From Pseudomonas sp. VD-NE ins (GTDB lineage Bacteria; Pseudomonadota; Gammaproteobacteria; Pseudomonadales; Pseudomonadaceae): 64,000 bases of DNA. Positions 8,976-18,601 of this stretch are shown one piece after another (within the stretch, counting starts at the first letter, position 1; every line of letters begins with the position of its first letter). Location: assembly GCF_031882575.1 (NCBI RefSeq), contig NZ_CP134772.1, forward strand, positions 3,367,001-3,431,000. The letters run 5' to 3'. The translations under genes were made by a program, and so were the position numbers. Under the pieces are notes generated by a model. The model was given only the letters and a program-made list of their open reading frames with translations, had not been told where the DNA came from and ran no database searches.

Positions 8976-9357
8976 GAAGAGACTCCCTGTAAAATGACCA
9001 TGAAAATGTCCGTGTGAACGGCATTAATGGCCGCGAGTATCAGCGGGCTAACTGATGGCACCAACCCCTTTCTGCACTTTTTTACAATTCTTGTACATTC
9101 TCGATACAAAAGCAGAACCTCCCGAGAAGCCTGGCCCAGAGCTGTCATGGTACTGAAATGAAAATGACCCTTTTCATTCAATCCCCAGGCTTAACTCGGC
9201 CCATGTATCGAAGCTGATACCAACCGGTCATCGGTACTCAGGTTATTTAGGACGTATGTACCTAAAGCTTCCCGATGCAACGACGATACCCTGTGGACAC
9301 CCGCACTGTTTTGCCCCTGCCCCCCTAATAAGAAACGCAGCTCAAGGACCGGTCTCC
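8976..9357. other. Intergenic region with an inverted repeat
   Basis: The 382 bases between the unknown protein and the chemoreceptor are AT-richer than their surroundings. They carry a perfect 8-bp inverted repeat with a 6-base loop at 9157-9178 (AATGAAAA / TTTTCATT). This is the size of an operator or a short attenuator. I see no gene in the stretch. Confidence 0.4.
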
Positions 9358-11349
9358 ATGCCCGCATTCCGCACTATTCAGGCTCGCTACACGCTGTTTC
9401 TGGTTCTGTTCATCCTGCTGCTGTCGGTGTTGACCGTGGTCGGCATCAGCCAACTGGTCGCCCCCAAACTGCGGCATACCGAAGAACAGGTAGTCCTCAA
9501 CCGCATCGCCGAAGTGGCCGAGCAGATTCAGGGCGAGTTGAACAAAGTGCAGGCGCAACAGCGCAGCATCACCCAGACCATCCCGCTGCTCGACAGCGCC
9601 GCCATCGACACGGTGCTGCCTGGCCTGGTTGATCAGTACGGCGAGTTGAAGGTGTTCGGCGGCGGGATCTGGCCGCTGCCGGGGCAACGTGAAGCCGGGC
9701 GCAACAAATTCAGTACGTTCTGGCACCGCGACGCGTCGGGCAAACTGGCCGTGAACACGTTCTGGAACAGCGACGCAGCCCCCAACTATTACGACCAGAG
9801 CTGGTACAAGGGCGGCATGGCCACACCGCGCGGCCAATGCGCGTGGGCGGCAGCGTATAAAGATGATGCCAGTGCCGAGCCGCGCACCAACTGCGCCATG
9901 GCCATCCAGAAAAACGGCAGCGCCTGGGGCGTGTCGACCATCGACGTGACCCTCGGTTTCTTCAACGATCTGGTGGCGCGCAAGGAAAAAGACCTCAACG
10001 CCGAGATGCTGATCATCGAAGCCGACGGCAAGATCATCAGTAACAGTTCGCGCATCAGTGGCCCGATCGTGCTGAAAAACATCAGCGAACTGGCCGGCAC
10101 GTCGACCTTCGCCAGCCAGATAAAAGCCGGGTTGCAGAACCGCGATCAGGCGCAGCGCATCGAGTTCGACAACAACGGTGAAGCCAGCACCTTCTTCATG
10201 CGCCCGATTGAAGGCACGCCGTGGTTCCTCGCCAGCGCCCTGCCGACGAAAATGCTCACCGCCCAGCGTGATGACGTCCTCAGCACCTTGAGCCTGTTGC
10301 AGATTCCGCTGGTGATCCTGCTGGTGCTGTTGCAGGTCTACGCGATTCGCCAATTGGTACAGCGTATGAAAGCGTTGAAAGCCAACATCGACTTGCTGTC
10401 CAGCGGCGATGCCGACCTGACCCGCCGCATCACCATTCGCGCCGAAGATGAACTTGGCGCCATCGGCCACTCGGTGAACACCTTTATTGCCTATCTGCAG
10501 AACATGATCGGCGAAGTCACCCAAGCCACCGGCGCCATGGCCTCCAGCCTCGACAACCTGCAACGCACCTCGGCACACACCAGCCAGATCCTGCTGCGTC
10601 ACGCCTCGGAAACCGATCAGACCGTTACCGCCATCACCGAGATGAGTTCCACGGCAGAAAGTGTCGCGCAGAATGCCGCCGAAACCGCTGCGTTCACCCA
10701 GCGCGCCAACGAAAACGCCGACCGTTCCCGCGTGGTGGTGGGCGAAGCGACCAACAGCGTGGTGGCGCTGATCGATGAAGTGGCCAGTGCCACGCACAAA
10801 GTCGAAAACATGCAGCAGGACGCCCAGCGCATCACCGAAATTCTCGGCGTGATCGGCGCGATTGCCGGGCAGACCAACCTGTTGGCGCTCAACGCGGCCA
10901 TCGAAGCGGCACGCGCCGGTGAACAGGGGCGCGGTTTTGCCGTGGTTGCCGATGAAGTCCGCGCCCTCGCCGCGCGTACCCAGGCCAGCACGTCGGAAAT
11001 CAACGAGATGTTGGCCCGCCTGACCCAAGGCGTGAGCTCGTCGGTCAGTGCCATGGAAAACACCCAGGCCAGTTGCCAGTCTGCCGCTGACGCCACCGCG
11101 CGGGTCAACTCCGGTCTGGATGAAATGGCCGGTTCGGTCAGCCACATCAACAGCCTCAGCACCCAGATCGCCACCGCCGCCGAACAGCAAAGCGCCGTGA
11201 CCGAAGAGATCAACCGCAGCATGGTGCAAATCCGCCACATGGTCGATGAACTGGTGCAGAGCGGTAAAGCCAGCGAGCTCAACACCCACCAGTTACTGGA
11301 GGCCAACAGCCGGGTGAGCGCGATCATGGGGCGTTTCAAAGTCCGCTGA
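9358..11349 (+). CDS. Methyl-accepting chemotaxis protein with Cache-type sensor
   Basis: A 663-residue transmembrane chemoreceptor. TM1 lies at about residues 10-32, then a ~275-residue periplasmic double-Cache-like domain, TM2 near 310-330, a HAMP segment ([18 protein letters not shown]) and the cytoplasmic signalling coiled coil. The hairpin tip that contacts CheA/CheW is intact ([20 protein letters not shown], then [15 protein letters not shown]). The ATG at 9358 has AAGGA nine bases upstream; the longer reading from 9256 adds a Cys/Pro-rich leader unlike a membrane protein. Monocistronic. The ligand cannot be read from the sequence. Confidence 0.88.
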   Translation: MPAFRTIQARYTLFLVLFILLLSVLTVVGISQLVAPKLRHTEEQVVLNRIAEVAEQIQGELNKVQAQQRSITQTIPLLDSAAIDTVLPGLVDQYGELKVFGGGIWPLPGQREAGRNKFSTFWHRDASGKLAVNTFWNSDAAPNYYDQSWYKGGMATPRGQCAWAAAYKDDASAEPRTNCAMAIQKNGSAWGVSTIDVTLGFFNDLVARKEKDLNAEMLIIEADGKIISNSSRISGPIVLKNISELAGTSTFASQIKAGLQNRDQAQRIEFDNNGEASTFFMRPIEGTPWFLASALPTKMLTAQRDDVLSTLSLLQIPLVILLVLLQVYAIRQLVQRMKALKANIDLLSSGDADLTRRITIRAEDELGAIGHSVNTFIAYLQNMIGEVTQATGAMASSLDNLQRTSAHTSQILLRHASETDQTVTAITEMSSTAESVAQNAAETAAFTQRANENADRSRVVVGEATNSVVALIDEVASATHKVENMQQDAQRITEILGVIGAIAGQTNLLALNAAIEAARAGEQGRGFAVVADEVRALAARTQASTSEINEMLARLTQGVSSSVSAMENTQASCQSAADATARVNSGLDEMAGSVSHINSLSTQIATAAEQQSAVTEEINRSMVQIRHMVDELVQSGKASELNTHQLLEANSRVSAIMGRFKVR

Positions 11350-11380
11350 TCCGTTCAGGCATTTCTGCCTGTCACATAAC

Positions 11381-11473
11381 CCTGTGGGAGCTGGCTTGCC
11401 AGCGATGGGGCCCGGTCAGACACAACCTCATTGACTGACCTGCCGCCATCGCGGGCAAGCCCGCTCCCACAGG
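11381..11473. repeat. REP doublet (REPIN)
   Basis: Two inverted REP sequences, the left with the GCTGGCTTGCCAGC core and the right with GCGGGCAAGCCCGC, flank a short spacer. The arms are imperfect relatives of one another. It lies downstream of the chemoreceptor gene. Confidence 0.85.
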
Positions 11474-11662
11474 AGTCGACGGGGTCCAAACAATTGTTAC
11501 CTGACGACCTTGTCATCTCACGCTCAGCAACCTGTCAGCCTTGATCTACGATCATCCTGGCAGCCTGCCTTGCAACAACTGGAAACATTGCGTTGATGCC
11601 GAGCAGGAAAAACCGGTCAAAATGCGTTTTTTCCTGATCGTCAGCCAAGCCGAGAATCCGTT

Positions 11663-12109
11663 ATGCGAACCCACTTGCGTCTGGTCGCCCTGAGCGCCCT
11701 GTTCATCTCTTCCCTGGCCCAGGCCGCCGACCTGATCCCGATCGAAGTGCACCGCGACGCCAATTGCGGTTGCTGCAAAAAATGGATCAGCCACCTCGAA
11801 GCCAACGGTTTCAAAGTCGAAGATCACGTCGAAAGCGACATGAGCAGCTTCAAGCAACAACATGGCGTGCCGCCGCGTCTGGCGTCGTGCCACACCGCGA
11901 TCATCAACGGCAAATTCGTCGAAGGCCATGTACCCGCAGAGCAAGTGCTGGCCCTGAGCAAGCGCGACGACCTGCTCGGCGTCGCCGCACCGGGTATGCC
12001 GATGGGTTCGCCGGGCATGGAAATGGACGGCATGAGCGATGCTTATCAGATCATCGGCCTGAAAAAGGACGGCGCTGATGTGGTCGTGGCGGACTACCCG
12101 GCCCATTGA
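11663..12109 (+). CDS. Periplasmic DUF411 metal-binding protein
   Basis: A 148-residue protein with a Sec signal peptide (cut about after AQA, residue 21) and the DUF411 hallmark CGCC at residues 35-38 in DANCGCCKKW. A later Cys (LASCHTA) and a Met-rich tail (MPMGSPGMEMDGM) add possible copper ligands. DUF411 proteins are found with copper-resistance genes, so a periplasmic copper-handling role is plausible but not shown here. The following YqaA-like gene starts inside its stop codon. Confidence 0.8.
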   Translation: MRTHLRLVALSALFISSLAQAADLIPIEVHRDANCGCCKKWISHLEANGFKVEDHVESDMSSFKQQHGVPPRLASCHTAIINGKFVEGHVPAEQVLALSKRDDLLGVAAPGMPMGSPGMEMDGMSDAYQIIGLKKDGADVVVADYPAH

Positions 12110-12543
12110 TCGGCGCCGCTTACTTCGGGCTGTTCTTTGCCGCATTCGGTGCAGCCACCCTGCTGCCATTACAGTCCGAGGCATTGCTGGTCGGTTTGAT
12201 CGTCAGCGAACGCTACTGGTTGTGGGGCCTGCTTGCGGTGGCGACGCTGGGCAATGTACTCGGCTCGCTGGTCAACTGGTGGCTGGGCCGTGGCCTCGAG
12301 CGGTTTCAGGATCGGCGCTGGTTTCCGGTCAGCCCCGCTCATATGGTCAAGGCGCGCAAACACTATGAGCGCTACGGGTATTGGTCATTGCTGCTGAGCT
12401 GGTTGCCGATCATTGGCGACCCACTGACACTGATTGCCGGCGTCATGCGCGAACCGCCCGGGCGCTTCCTGCTGATTGTCACCCTGGCCAAAGGTTTACG
12501 TTACGGCGTGCTGGCAATGCTGACCCTGGGCTGGCTGGGTTGA
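12106..12543 (+). CDS. YqaA-like DedA/SNARE-associated membrane protein
   Basis: A 145-residue polytopic inner-membrane protein resembling E. coli YqaA, a short branch of the DedA/VTT superfamily. Features are three to four hydrophobic helices, an N-terminal LLPLQSEALLVG segment and GDPLTLIAGVMREP later on. Its only start that covers the family N-terminus is a TTG at 12106, overlapping the TGA of the DUF411 gene by 3 bases, so translation is likely coupled. The function of the family is poorly known. Confidence 0.72.
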   Translation: MIGAAYFGLFFAAFGAATLLPLQSEALLVGLIVSERYWLWGLLAVATLGNVLGSLVNWWLGRGLERFQDRRWFPVSPAHMVKARKHYERYGYWSLLLSWLPIIGDPLTLIAGVMREPPGRFLLIVTLAKGLRYGVLAMLTLGWLG

Positions 12544-12630
12544 ACGATCAGGCGCGGGCATTGCCTGTGTTTAACGTCGGCATAATCCAGTCGTTCCAGC
12601 ATCGGCCGATTTCAAACGGAGTTTGACCTT

Positions 12631-13680
12631 ATGTCTGTCATGTTTTCCCGTTGGCTCCCCGGCCTGTTTCTGTGCGCCGCCCTGCCCCTGTCGGTGCAAG
12701 CTGCGGCGCCAGGTGAAGCCGCGCCGGAAGGTCCGGCGTATGGCCCGGAACTGCAAGGCTTCGAATACCCTTACACGCTTAAACACTTTGCGTTTCAGTC
12801 TCAGGGCAAATCCCTGCAGATGGGTTACATGGACGTCGCCGCCCACGGCAAAGCCAATGGCCGCACCGTGGTGCTGATGCACGGCAAGAATTTTTGCGCA
12901 GCCACCTGGGACAGTTCGATCAAGGCCTTGAGCGAGTCCGGTTACCGGGTGATCGCGCCGGATCAGATCGGTTTCTGTACCTCAAGCAAACCCGACAACT
13001 ATCAATACAGCTTCCAGCAACTGGCAACCAATACCCAGCAGTTGCTCAAAGCGCTGGGCATTCAAAAAGCCACCCTGCTCGGTCATTCCACCGGCGGCAT
13101 GCTCGCCACCCGTTATGCCTTGCTGTTCCCCGAGCAGGTCGAGCAACTGGCGCTGGTCAACCCGATCGGTCTGGAGGACTGGAAAGCCCTCGGCGTGCCG
13201 TATCGCACCGTGGATCAGTGGTATCAGCGTGAGCTGAAAGTCAGCGCTCAAGGCATTCGCGATTACGAACGCACTACTTACTACGACGGCCGCTGGAAAC
13301 CGGAATTCGACCGCTGGGTCGACATGCTCGCCGGGCTGAGCAAAGGCCCGGGCAAGCCCCAGGTCGCCTGGAACTCGGCGCTGATCTACGACATGATTTT
13401 CACCCAGCCGGTGTACTACGAGTTCAAGGACTTGAAGATGCCGACCCTACTGCTGATCGGCACCTCCGACACCACCGCCATCGGCAAAGACCTCGCGCCA
13501 CCTGAGGTGAAAGCGAAAATCGGCCACTATGATGTGCTCGGCAAACAAGTAGCCAAGCTGATCCCGCAGTCGACGCTGGTGGAATTTCCCGGCATGGGCC
13601 ACGCGCCGCAAATGGAAGAACCGGCGCAGTTCCACAAAGCTCTGCTCGACTGGCTGAATACATCCAATCCCGTTCGTTGA
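12631..13680 (+). CDS. Secreted alpha/beta-hydrolase
   Basis: A 349-residue alpha/beta-hydrolase with a signal peptide (cut near residue 24-25, VQAAA). The oxyanion segment is MHGKNF (84-89), the nucleophile elbow is GHSTGG with Ser153, a candidate acid lies in IGTSDTTAIG, and the histidine is His324 in GMGHAPQ. The fold resembles epoxide hydrolase/haloperoxidase-type enzymes, but Ser as nucleophile favours an esterase-like activity. It has GGAG upstream and is followed after 13 bases by the dehydrogenase gene. The substrate is unknown. Confidence 0.82.
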   Translation: MSVMFSRWLPGLFLCAALPLSVQAAAPGEAAPEGPAYGPELQGFEYPYTLKHFAFQSQGKSLQMGYMDVAAHGKANGRTVVLMHGKNFCAATWDSSIKALSESGYRVIAPDQIGFCTSSKPDNYQYSFQQLATNTQQLLKALGIQKATLLGHSTGGMLATRYALLFPEQVEQLALVNPIGLEDWKALGVPYRTVDQWYQRELKVSAQGIRDYERTTYYDGRWKPEFDRWVDMLAGLSKGPGKPQVAWNSALIYDMIFTQPVYYEFKDLKMPTLLLIGTSDTTAIGKDLAPPEVKAKIGHYDVLGKQVAKLIPQSTLVEFPGMGHAPQMEEPAQFHKALLDWLNTSNPVR

Positions 13681-13693
13681 TGAGGTAAGGCTG

Positions 13694-14647
13694 ATGGCGG
13701 TGCAGATTGCAGTGATCGATGACTGGCAGGACGTGGCCCGCGACGTGGTCGACTGGTCAGTCCTCGATAGCCTCGGTGAAGTGACGTTTGAACACGATTA
13801 CCCGGCCGACAACGCGACACTGGCCGAACGTCTGGGCCGCTATCAGGTGATTTGCGTGATGCGCGAGCGCACACGTTTCGATGAAGACTTGCTCAAGCGT
13901 CTGCCTGATCTCAAGTTGCTGGTCACCGGCGGCATGCGTAACGCAGCGCTGGATATGCAAGCGGCCGCAAAGCTGGGGATCAAGGTCTGCGGCACCGACA
14001 GCTACAAGCATGCCGCGCCGGAATTGACCTGGGCGCTGATCATGGCGGCTACACGCAATCTGGTGAATGAGGCAAATTCCCTTCGCGCCGGTAATTGGCA
14101 GCGAGGGCTGGGCGGCGACCTGCACGGCAAGACCCTCGGCATTCTCGGCCTGGGTAGCATTGGCCAGCGCGTCGCCCAGTTCGGTCAGGTTTTCGGCATG
14201 CGGGTGATTGCCTGGAGCGAAAACCTCACGGCCGAACGGGCTGAACAGGTTGGCGTTACGTATGTGAGCAAACAGGCATTGTTCGAGCAGGCCGATGTGT
14301 TGTCGGTGCATCTGGTGCTCAGCGAGCGCAGTCGCGGGCTGGTCGATGCGCAAGCACTGGGCTGGATGAAACCGACGGCCCTGCTGGTCAACACCGCGCG
14401 CGGGCCGATTGTCGATGAAGCGGCGCTGATCAAGGCGTTGCAGAAACAGCACATCGCCGGGGCGGCGCTGGACGTGTTCGAACAGGAGCCGCTGCCGGCC
14501 ATGCACCCGTTTCGCACACTGGACAATGTCTTGGCGACGCCGCATGTCGGGTATGTCAGCAGGCAGAATTATGAGCAGTTCTTTTCGCAGATGATCGAGG
14601 ATATTCAGGCTTGGGCGGCTGGGGAACCGGTTCGCTTGCTGAATTGA
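13694..14647 (+). CDS. D-2-hydroxyacid dehydrogenase family protein
   Basis: A 317-residue NAD(P)-dependent dehydrogenase of the D-isomer 2-hydroxyacid family. It has the Rossmann motif GLGSIGQR, the substrate-binding Arg in VNTARGPIVDE, the Glu in ALDVFEQEPLP and the catalytic His in ATPHVGY, in the family order. It could reduce a 2-oxoacid or glyoxylate-like compound; the exact substrate cannot be told. GAGGTAAGG lies just upstream of the ATG, and the gene is close behind the hydrolase gene, so they may be co-transcribed. Confidence 0.85.
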   Translation: MAVQIAVIDDWQDVARDVVDWSVLDSLGEVTFEHDYPADNATLAERLGRYQVICVMRERTRFDEDLLKRLPDLKLLVTGGMRNAALDMQAAAKLGIKVCGTDSYKHAAPELTWALIMAATRNLVNEANSLRAGNWQRGLGGDLHGKTLGILGLGSIGQRVAQFGQVFGMRVIAWSENLTAERAEQVGVTYVSKQALFEQADVLSVHLVLSERSRGLVDAQALGWMKPTALLVNTARGPIVDEAALIKALQKQHIAGAALDVFEQEPLPAMHPFRTLDNVLATPHVGYVSRQNYEQFFSQMIEDIQAWAAGEPVRLLN

Positions 14648-15193
14648 GACCTTCATGAATTCGGTGGTGTAGCGACCATTGCTTTGGCGAGCAAGCTCGC
14701 GAAGGGGCACTCACTGTCTCCTCATCAACAAACTGCCCGCACCACAACAGTGCGCCAGCGCAGCCCGCTAGCACAAAATCGTGACCGACCAGTCACCGTT
14801 TTGGCCCTCCCTCACAGAAAAACCTGCACTTCGTCGGTGCGTTTACCCCTCAAAAGCACGGTTGGCGCTAACTGCCAACCGATTGTCGAACAATTTACCC
14901 ATTTGCTCTGGCCCGCTCTAGGATCTGGCCTAGACTGACTTTCGCGGGGTAAAACCGACCGGTCACATTGCCGAAAAAAAGTCGAAACTTTTGCGCGCAG
15001 CGGCAGGTCATCTGAAAGGCGGGGCCTTAGCGACTGGTGCAATCCTTGCAACGCCCCGTTCACCCATTCTGCTTGCGCGTGTTGGGTAGCGTTTGCTCAC
15101 CGATGCGTGGCGCGTTTGCGCCCGGCCACAGGACTTGGCCATGGACATCGCTTGTTCAAGACAAGAATCAGATCAACGAGACGGGAGATTCAT
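14648..15193. other. Intergenic region upstream of glgA
   Basis: 546 bases with no convincing gene. The left part has a REP-like fragment (GCGAGCAAGCTCGCGAAG) near 14686-14705. The right part should hold the promoter of the glgA operon. A sequence near 14984-15015 resembles an AlgU promoter, but its spacer is too long. Confidence 0.5.
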
Positions 15194-16780
15194 ATGATCA
15201 GTGCGGCATTGGAAATTCAGGGAGAGCGTGCTCAGCAGGCGGTTGGAGAATCGAGCACCGTCAGTGTTCCTGGCAGCCGACAGATCAACGTCCCCGGCAC
15301 CAAAACGCTGACTCCGGTAGCGAGTCAGAACCCCAACAAGAAAAAAGTATTGTTTGTCACCTCGGAAATCGCCGATCTGGTCAAGACCGGTGGCCTGGGT
15401 GACGTGTCCGCCGCCCTGCCCCGGGCCATGGCCCATCTGCACGACGTGCGCGTGCTGATCCCCGGTTACCCGCAGGTGATGCACAGCGAAAACCCGATCC
15501 ACATCATTGGCGAACTCGGCGGCCATGCCGCGCTGCCACCGTGCAAGATCGGCCGCATGGACATGCCCGACGGGCTGGTGATCTACGTGCTGATCTGCCC
15601 CGAACTCTACGAGCGCGAAGGCTCGCCTTACGGCGCCAACAACGGCCGCGACTGGCCGGACAACCACATTCGTTTCGCACGTCTGGGCCTGGCCGCTGCC
15701 GATATCGCCGCCAACCTCGCACAAATTCACTGGTGCCCGGATCTGGTGCACGCCCATGACTGGCCGGCCGGTCTCGCCCCTGCCTATATGCACTGGCGCG
15801 GGCAGCGCACACCGACCCTGTTCACCATTCACAACCTCGCCTATCAAGGCGTGACCAGCCTCGGCTCCTGCCCTGAGCTGGGCATTCCCAACCATGCCCT
15901 GCAACAGGAAGGCATGGAGTTCTACGGCAAGATGTCGTTTCTCAAGGCCGGCATGGCCTATTCGAGCCATATCACCACGGTCAGCGCCACTTACGCGCAG
16001 GAAATCACCACCCCGGATTTCGGCTGCGGCCTCGACGGCTTTCTCGCCGCCAAGACCCAGCAAGGCTTGCTCAGCGGCATTCCCAACGGCATCGATGAGA
16101 GCTGGGACGCTGCCACCGATCCGCACCTGTTTGCGCCGTTTGCCATTGGTGACTGGGAAGGCAAAGCGGTCAACGCCGCGCACGTGCGTGAGCTATTCGA
16201 ATTGAATGACTCAGAAGGCCCGCTGTTCGCCGTCGTGTCGCGACTGGTCTATCAGAAAGGTCTGGACCTGACGATCGCGGTATCCGAGTACATCGTGCAG
16301 AACGGTGGCCAGATCGCAATCATCGGTCGCGGCGAACCGGAAGAAGAACAAGCCATGCGCGAACTGGCGCTGCGCTTTCCCGGGCAGATCGGCGTGCGCA
16401 TCGGCTTCAACGAAACCGACGCCCGACGCATGTTCGCCGGCAGCGATTTCCTGCTGATGCCGTCGCGCTATGAGCCTTGCGGCTTGAGCCAGATGTACGC
16501 CCAGCGTTTCGGCTCGCTGCCGGTCGCACGCAATACCGGCGGTCTGGCCGACACCATTGAAAACGGTGTCACCGGTTTCCTCTTCGACGAATCCACCGCT
16601 GAAAGCTATCAAGAAGCCCTCAGCCGCGCGTTCAAGGTGTTCGCCTTCCCCGAATTGCTCAACGCCATGCGTTGCCGGGCAATGGCTGCGCCGTTCAACT
16701 GGTGCAAAGCGGTTGAACCGTACGCCGAACTCTACGAACGACTGGTCGCCAAGGCGCTGGGTAAAGCTCACCACAAATAA
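15194..16780 (+). CDS. glgA: Glycogen/alpha-glucan synthase GlgA
   Basis: A 528-residue GT5 glycosyltransferase that extends alpha-1,4-glucan from a nucleotide-glucose donor. The N-terminal nucleotide-binding motif KTGGLGDV is at residues 64-71, after a ~48-residue low-complexity extension. The HAHDWPAGLAP segment and the C-terminal PSRYEPCGLSQMYAQRFG donor-site segment are both present. The start is the ATG at 15194, 6 bases after GGGAG; the longer reading to 15107 is unlikely. It heads the run glgA-treZ-malQ-treY-DUF2934-glgX, an order that recalls the P. aeruginosa PA2165-PA2160 region. No glgC is in the window. Confidence 0.93.
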   Translation: MISAALEIQGERAQQAVGESSTVSVPGSRQINVPGTKTLTPVASQNPNKKKVLFVTSEIADLVKTGGLGDVSAALPRAMAHLHDVRVLIPGYPQVMHSENPIHIIGELGGHAALPPCKIGRMDMPDGLVIYVLICPELYEREGSPYGANNGRDWPDNHIRFARLGLAAADIAANLAQIHWCPDLVHAHDWPAGLAPAYMHWRGQRTPTLFTIHNLAYQGVTSLGSCPELGIPNHALQQEGMEFYGKMSFLKAGMAYSSHITTVSATYAQEITTPDFGCGLDGFLAAKTQQGLLSGIPNGIDESWDAATDPHLFAPFAIGDWEGKAVNAAHVRELFELNDSEGPLFAVVSRLVYQKGLDLTIAVSEYIVQNGGQIAIIGRGEPEEEQAMRELALRFPGQIGVRIGFNETDARRMFAGSDFLLMPSRYEPCGLSQMYAQRFGSLPVARNTGGLADTIENGVTGFLFDESTAESYQEALSRAFKVFAFPELLNAMRCRAMAAPFNWCKAVEPYAELYERLVAKALGKAHHK

Positions 16781-16798
16781 CCAGGGAGGTTCACCACG

Positions 16799-18601
16799 AT
16801 GCCGTTACGGTCTACTGAAACCTGGCCCCACGGCGCGATCATGCTGGACGCCGAACACACGCAATTTGCGCTATGGGCGCCGGATGCGTTTTACGTGAGT
16901 GTCGAACTCGAAAACGGTCAGTCGCTGCCGATGCTGCCTCAGGCAGACGGCTGGTTTGTGATCAAGGCCCGCTGTCCGGCGGGCACCCGCTACCGCTACA
17001 ACATCGACGGCGAACTGGAGGTGCCCGACCCGGCCTCCAGAGCACAGGATGGCGACCTCGAGCACCACAGCGTGGTGGTCGATCCGTTGGCTTATCAATG
17101 GCGACACACGGCTTGGCACGGTCGGCCGTGGAGCGAAGCGGTGATCTACGAGTTGCACGTCGGTGCGCTCGGTGGTTTCGCGGAGGTCGAACAACATCTG
17201 GCGCGCCTTGCAGGCCTGGGCATCACCGCCATCGAACTGATGCCGCTGGCGCAGTTCCCAGGCGAACGCAACTGGGGCTACGACGGTGTTTTGCCCTACG
17301 CCCCGCAAGCTTCCTACGGCACCCCGGAACAACTCAAACACCTCATCGACAGCGCCCACGGCCACGGTCTGGCGGTGATTCTCGACGTGGTCTACAACCA
17401 CTTCGGCCCGGACGGCAATTACCTGCATCGTTACGCCAAAGGCTTTTTTCGCGAGGACAAACACACGCCTTGGGGCGCGGCGATCGATTTCCGTCGCGAC
17501 GAAGTGCGCGAGTTTTTCATCGAAAACGCCCTGATGTGGTTGCTCGAATACCGCTTCGACGGTCTGCGCCTGGACGCGGTGCATGCCATCGAAGACCCGG
17601 ATTTCCTCACGGAAATGGCCCAGCGCATCCGCGCGCAGACCGACCCGAGCCGGCATGTCTGGCTGACCGTGGAAAACGAACTGAACCAGTCGAGCCTGTT
17701 GGAATACGACTACGACGCGCAGTGGAACGACGACGGCCATAACGCCCTGCACGTTCTGCTCACCGGCGAAACCGATGCCTATTACGCCGACTACGCCGCA
17801 CAACCCACCGAACAATTGGTGCGCTGCCTCAGTCAGGGTTTTGTTTTCCAGGGGCACATCACCCGCCATGGCGAACCGCGCGGCGAGCCCAGCGAACACC
17901 TGCCCTCCACGGCGTTCGTGCTGTTCCTGCAAAACCACGATCAGATCGGCAACCGTGCGTTCGGCGAGCGCCTGCATCATCTGGCCGATCCGCGCGCCGT
18001 GCAGGCTGCGACCGTGTTGTTGCTGCTGTCACCGATGATTCCGCTAATGTTCATGGGCGACGAGTTTGCCGCCGAGCAGCCGTTCCAGTTTTTCACCAGT
18101 CACCACGGCGAACTGGCGAAACTGGTGCGCGAGGGCCGGCGCAATGAATTCGCCGCGTTCAGCGCCTTCACCGATCCGCACAAGCGCGAGCAGATTCCTG
18201 ACCCGAATGCAGAAAAAACCTTCCACGCCTCACAGCCAAGGTTGATCGGCCATGGCAGCGAAAAACAGCAGGAAACCCTCGCGCTCTACCAGAAGCTCCT
18301 GCAATTTCGCCATCAATACATCATTCCCCACCTGTCCGGCACGCAAGCGCTCGGCGCCCATATGCTCGGTTATGGCGCGGTCAGTGCGCGCTGGCGTCTG
18401 GGCAATGGCAGCGAGCTGCGAATTGACCTGAACCTCAGCGACACGCCAGTGGTCAACCCTCCACAGACCGAGGCCGTGTGGTTGTTTCAACAGCCACCCA
18501 CCGTCGATCTATCGGAATCGGGCGTACTGCCCGCGTATTGCGCGCTTGTCAGCCTCACGGCCGCAACCCCTTTGCAACCTCTGAATGGAGAGCGCCTATG
18601 A
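16799..18601 (+). CDS. treZ: Malto-oligosyltrehalose trehalohydrolase TreZ
   Basis: A 600-residue GH13 enzyme that releases trehalose from maltooligosyl-trehalose. It has an N-terminal beta-sandwich (about 1-100) and then the GH13 barrel with conserved blocks DVVYNHFGP, RFDGLRLDAVHAI (nucleophile Asp), a VENE acid region and LQNHDQIGN. AGGGAGG precedes the ATG, 18 bases after glgA. Its stop overlaps the malQ start (ATGA). It acts with TreY, encoded two genes on. Confidence 0.93.
   Translation: MPLRSTETWPHGAIMLDAEHTQFALWAPDAFYVSVELENGQSLPMLPQADGWFVIKARCPAGTRYRYNIDGELEVPDPASRAQDGDLEHHSVVVDPLAYQWRHTAWHGRPWSEAVIYELHVGALGGFAEVEQHLARLAGLGITAIELMPLAQFPGERNWGYDGVLPYAPQASYGTPEQLKHLIDSAHGHGLAVILDVVYNHFGPDGNYLHRYAKGFFREDKHTPWGAAIDFRRDEVREFFIENALMWLLEYRFDGLRLDAVHAIEDPDFLTEMAQRIRAQTDPSRHVWLTVENELNQSSLLEYDYDAQWNDDGHNALHVLLTGETDAYYADYAAQPTEQLVRCLSQGFVFQGHITRHGEPRGEPSEHLPSTAFVLFLQNHDQIGNRAFGERLHHLADPRAVQAATVLLLLSPMIPLMFMGDEFAAEQPFQFFTSHHGELAKLVREGRRNEFAAFSAFTDPHKREQIPDPNAEKTFHASQPRLIGHGSEKQQETLALYQKLLQFRHQYIIPHLSGTQALGAHMLGYGAVSARWRLGNGSELRIDLNLSDTPVVNPPQTEAVWLFQQPPTVDLSESGVLPAYCALVSLTAATPLQPLNGERL

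Noticed and set aside
9325..11289. Long minus-strand frame opposite the chemoreceptor
   Set aside because: Shadow of the high-GC chemoreceptor gene; composition is His/Gly-rich and shows no domain.
14984..15015. Possible AlgU promoter upstream of glgA (GAAACTT and TCTGA)
   Set aside because: The spacer is about 20 bases instead of 16-17 and the -35 part deviates, so it is not a convincing match.
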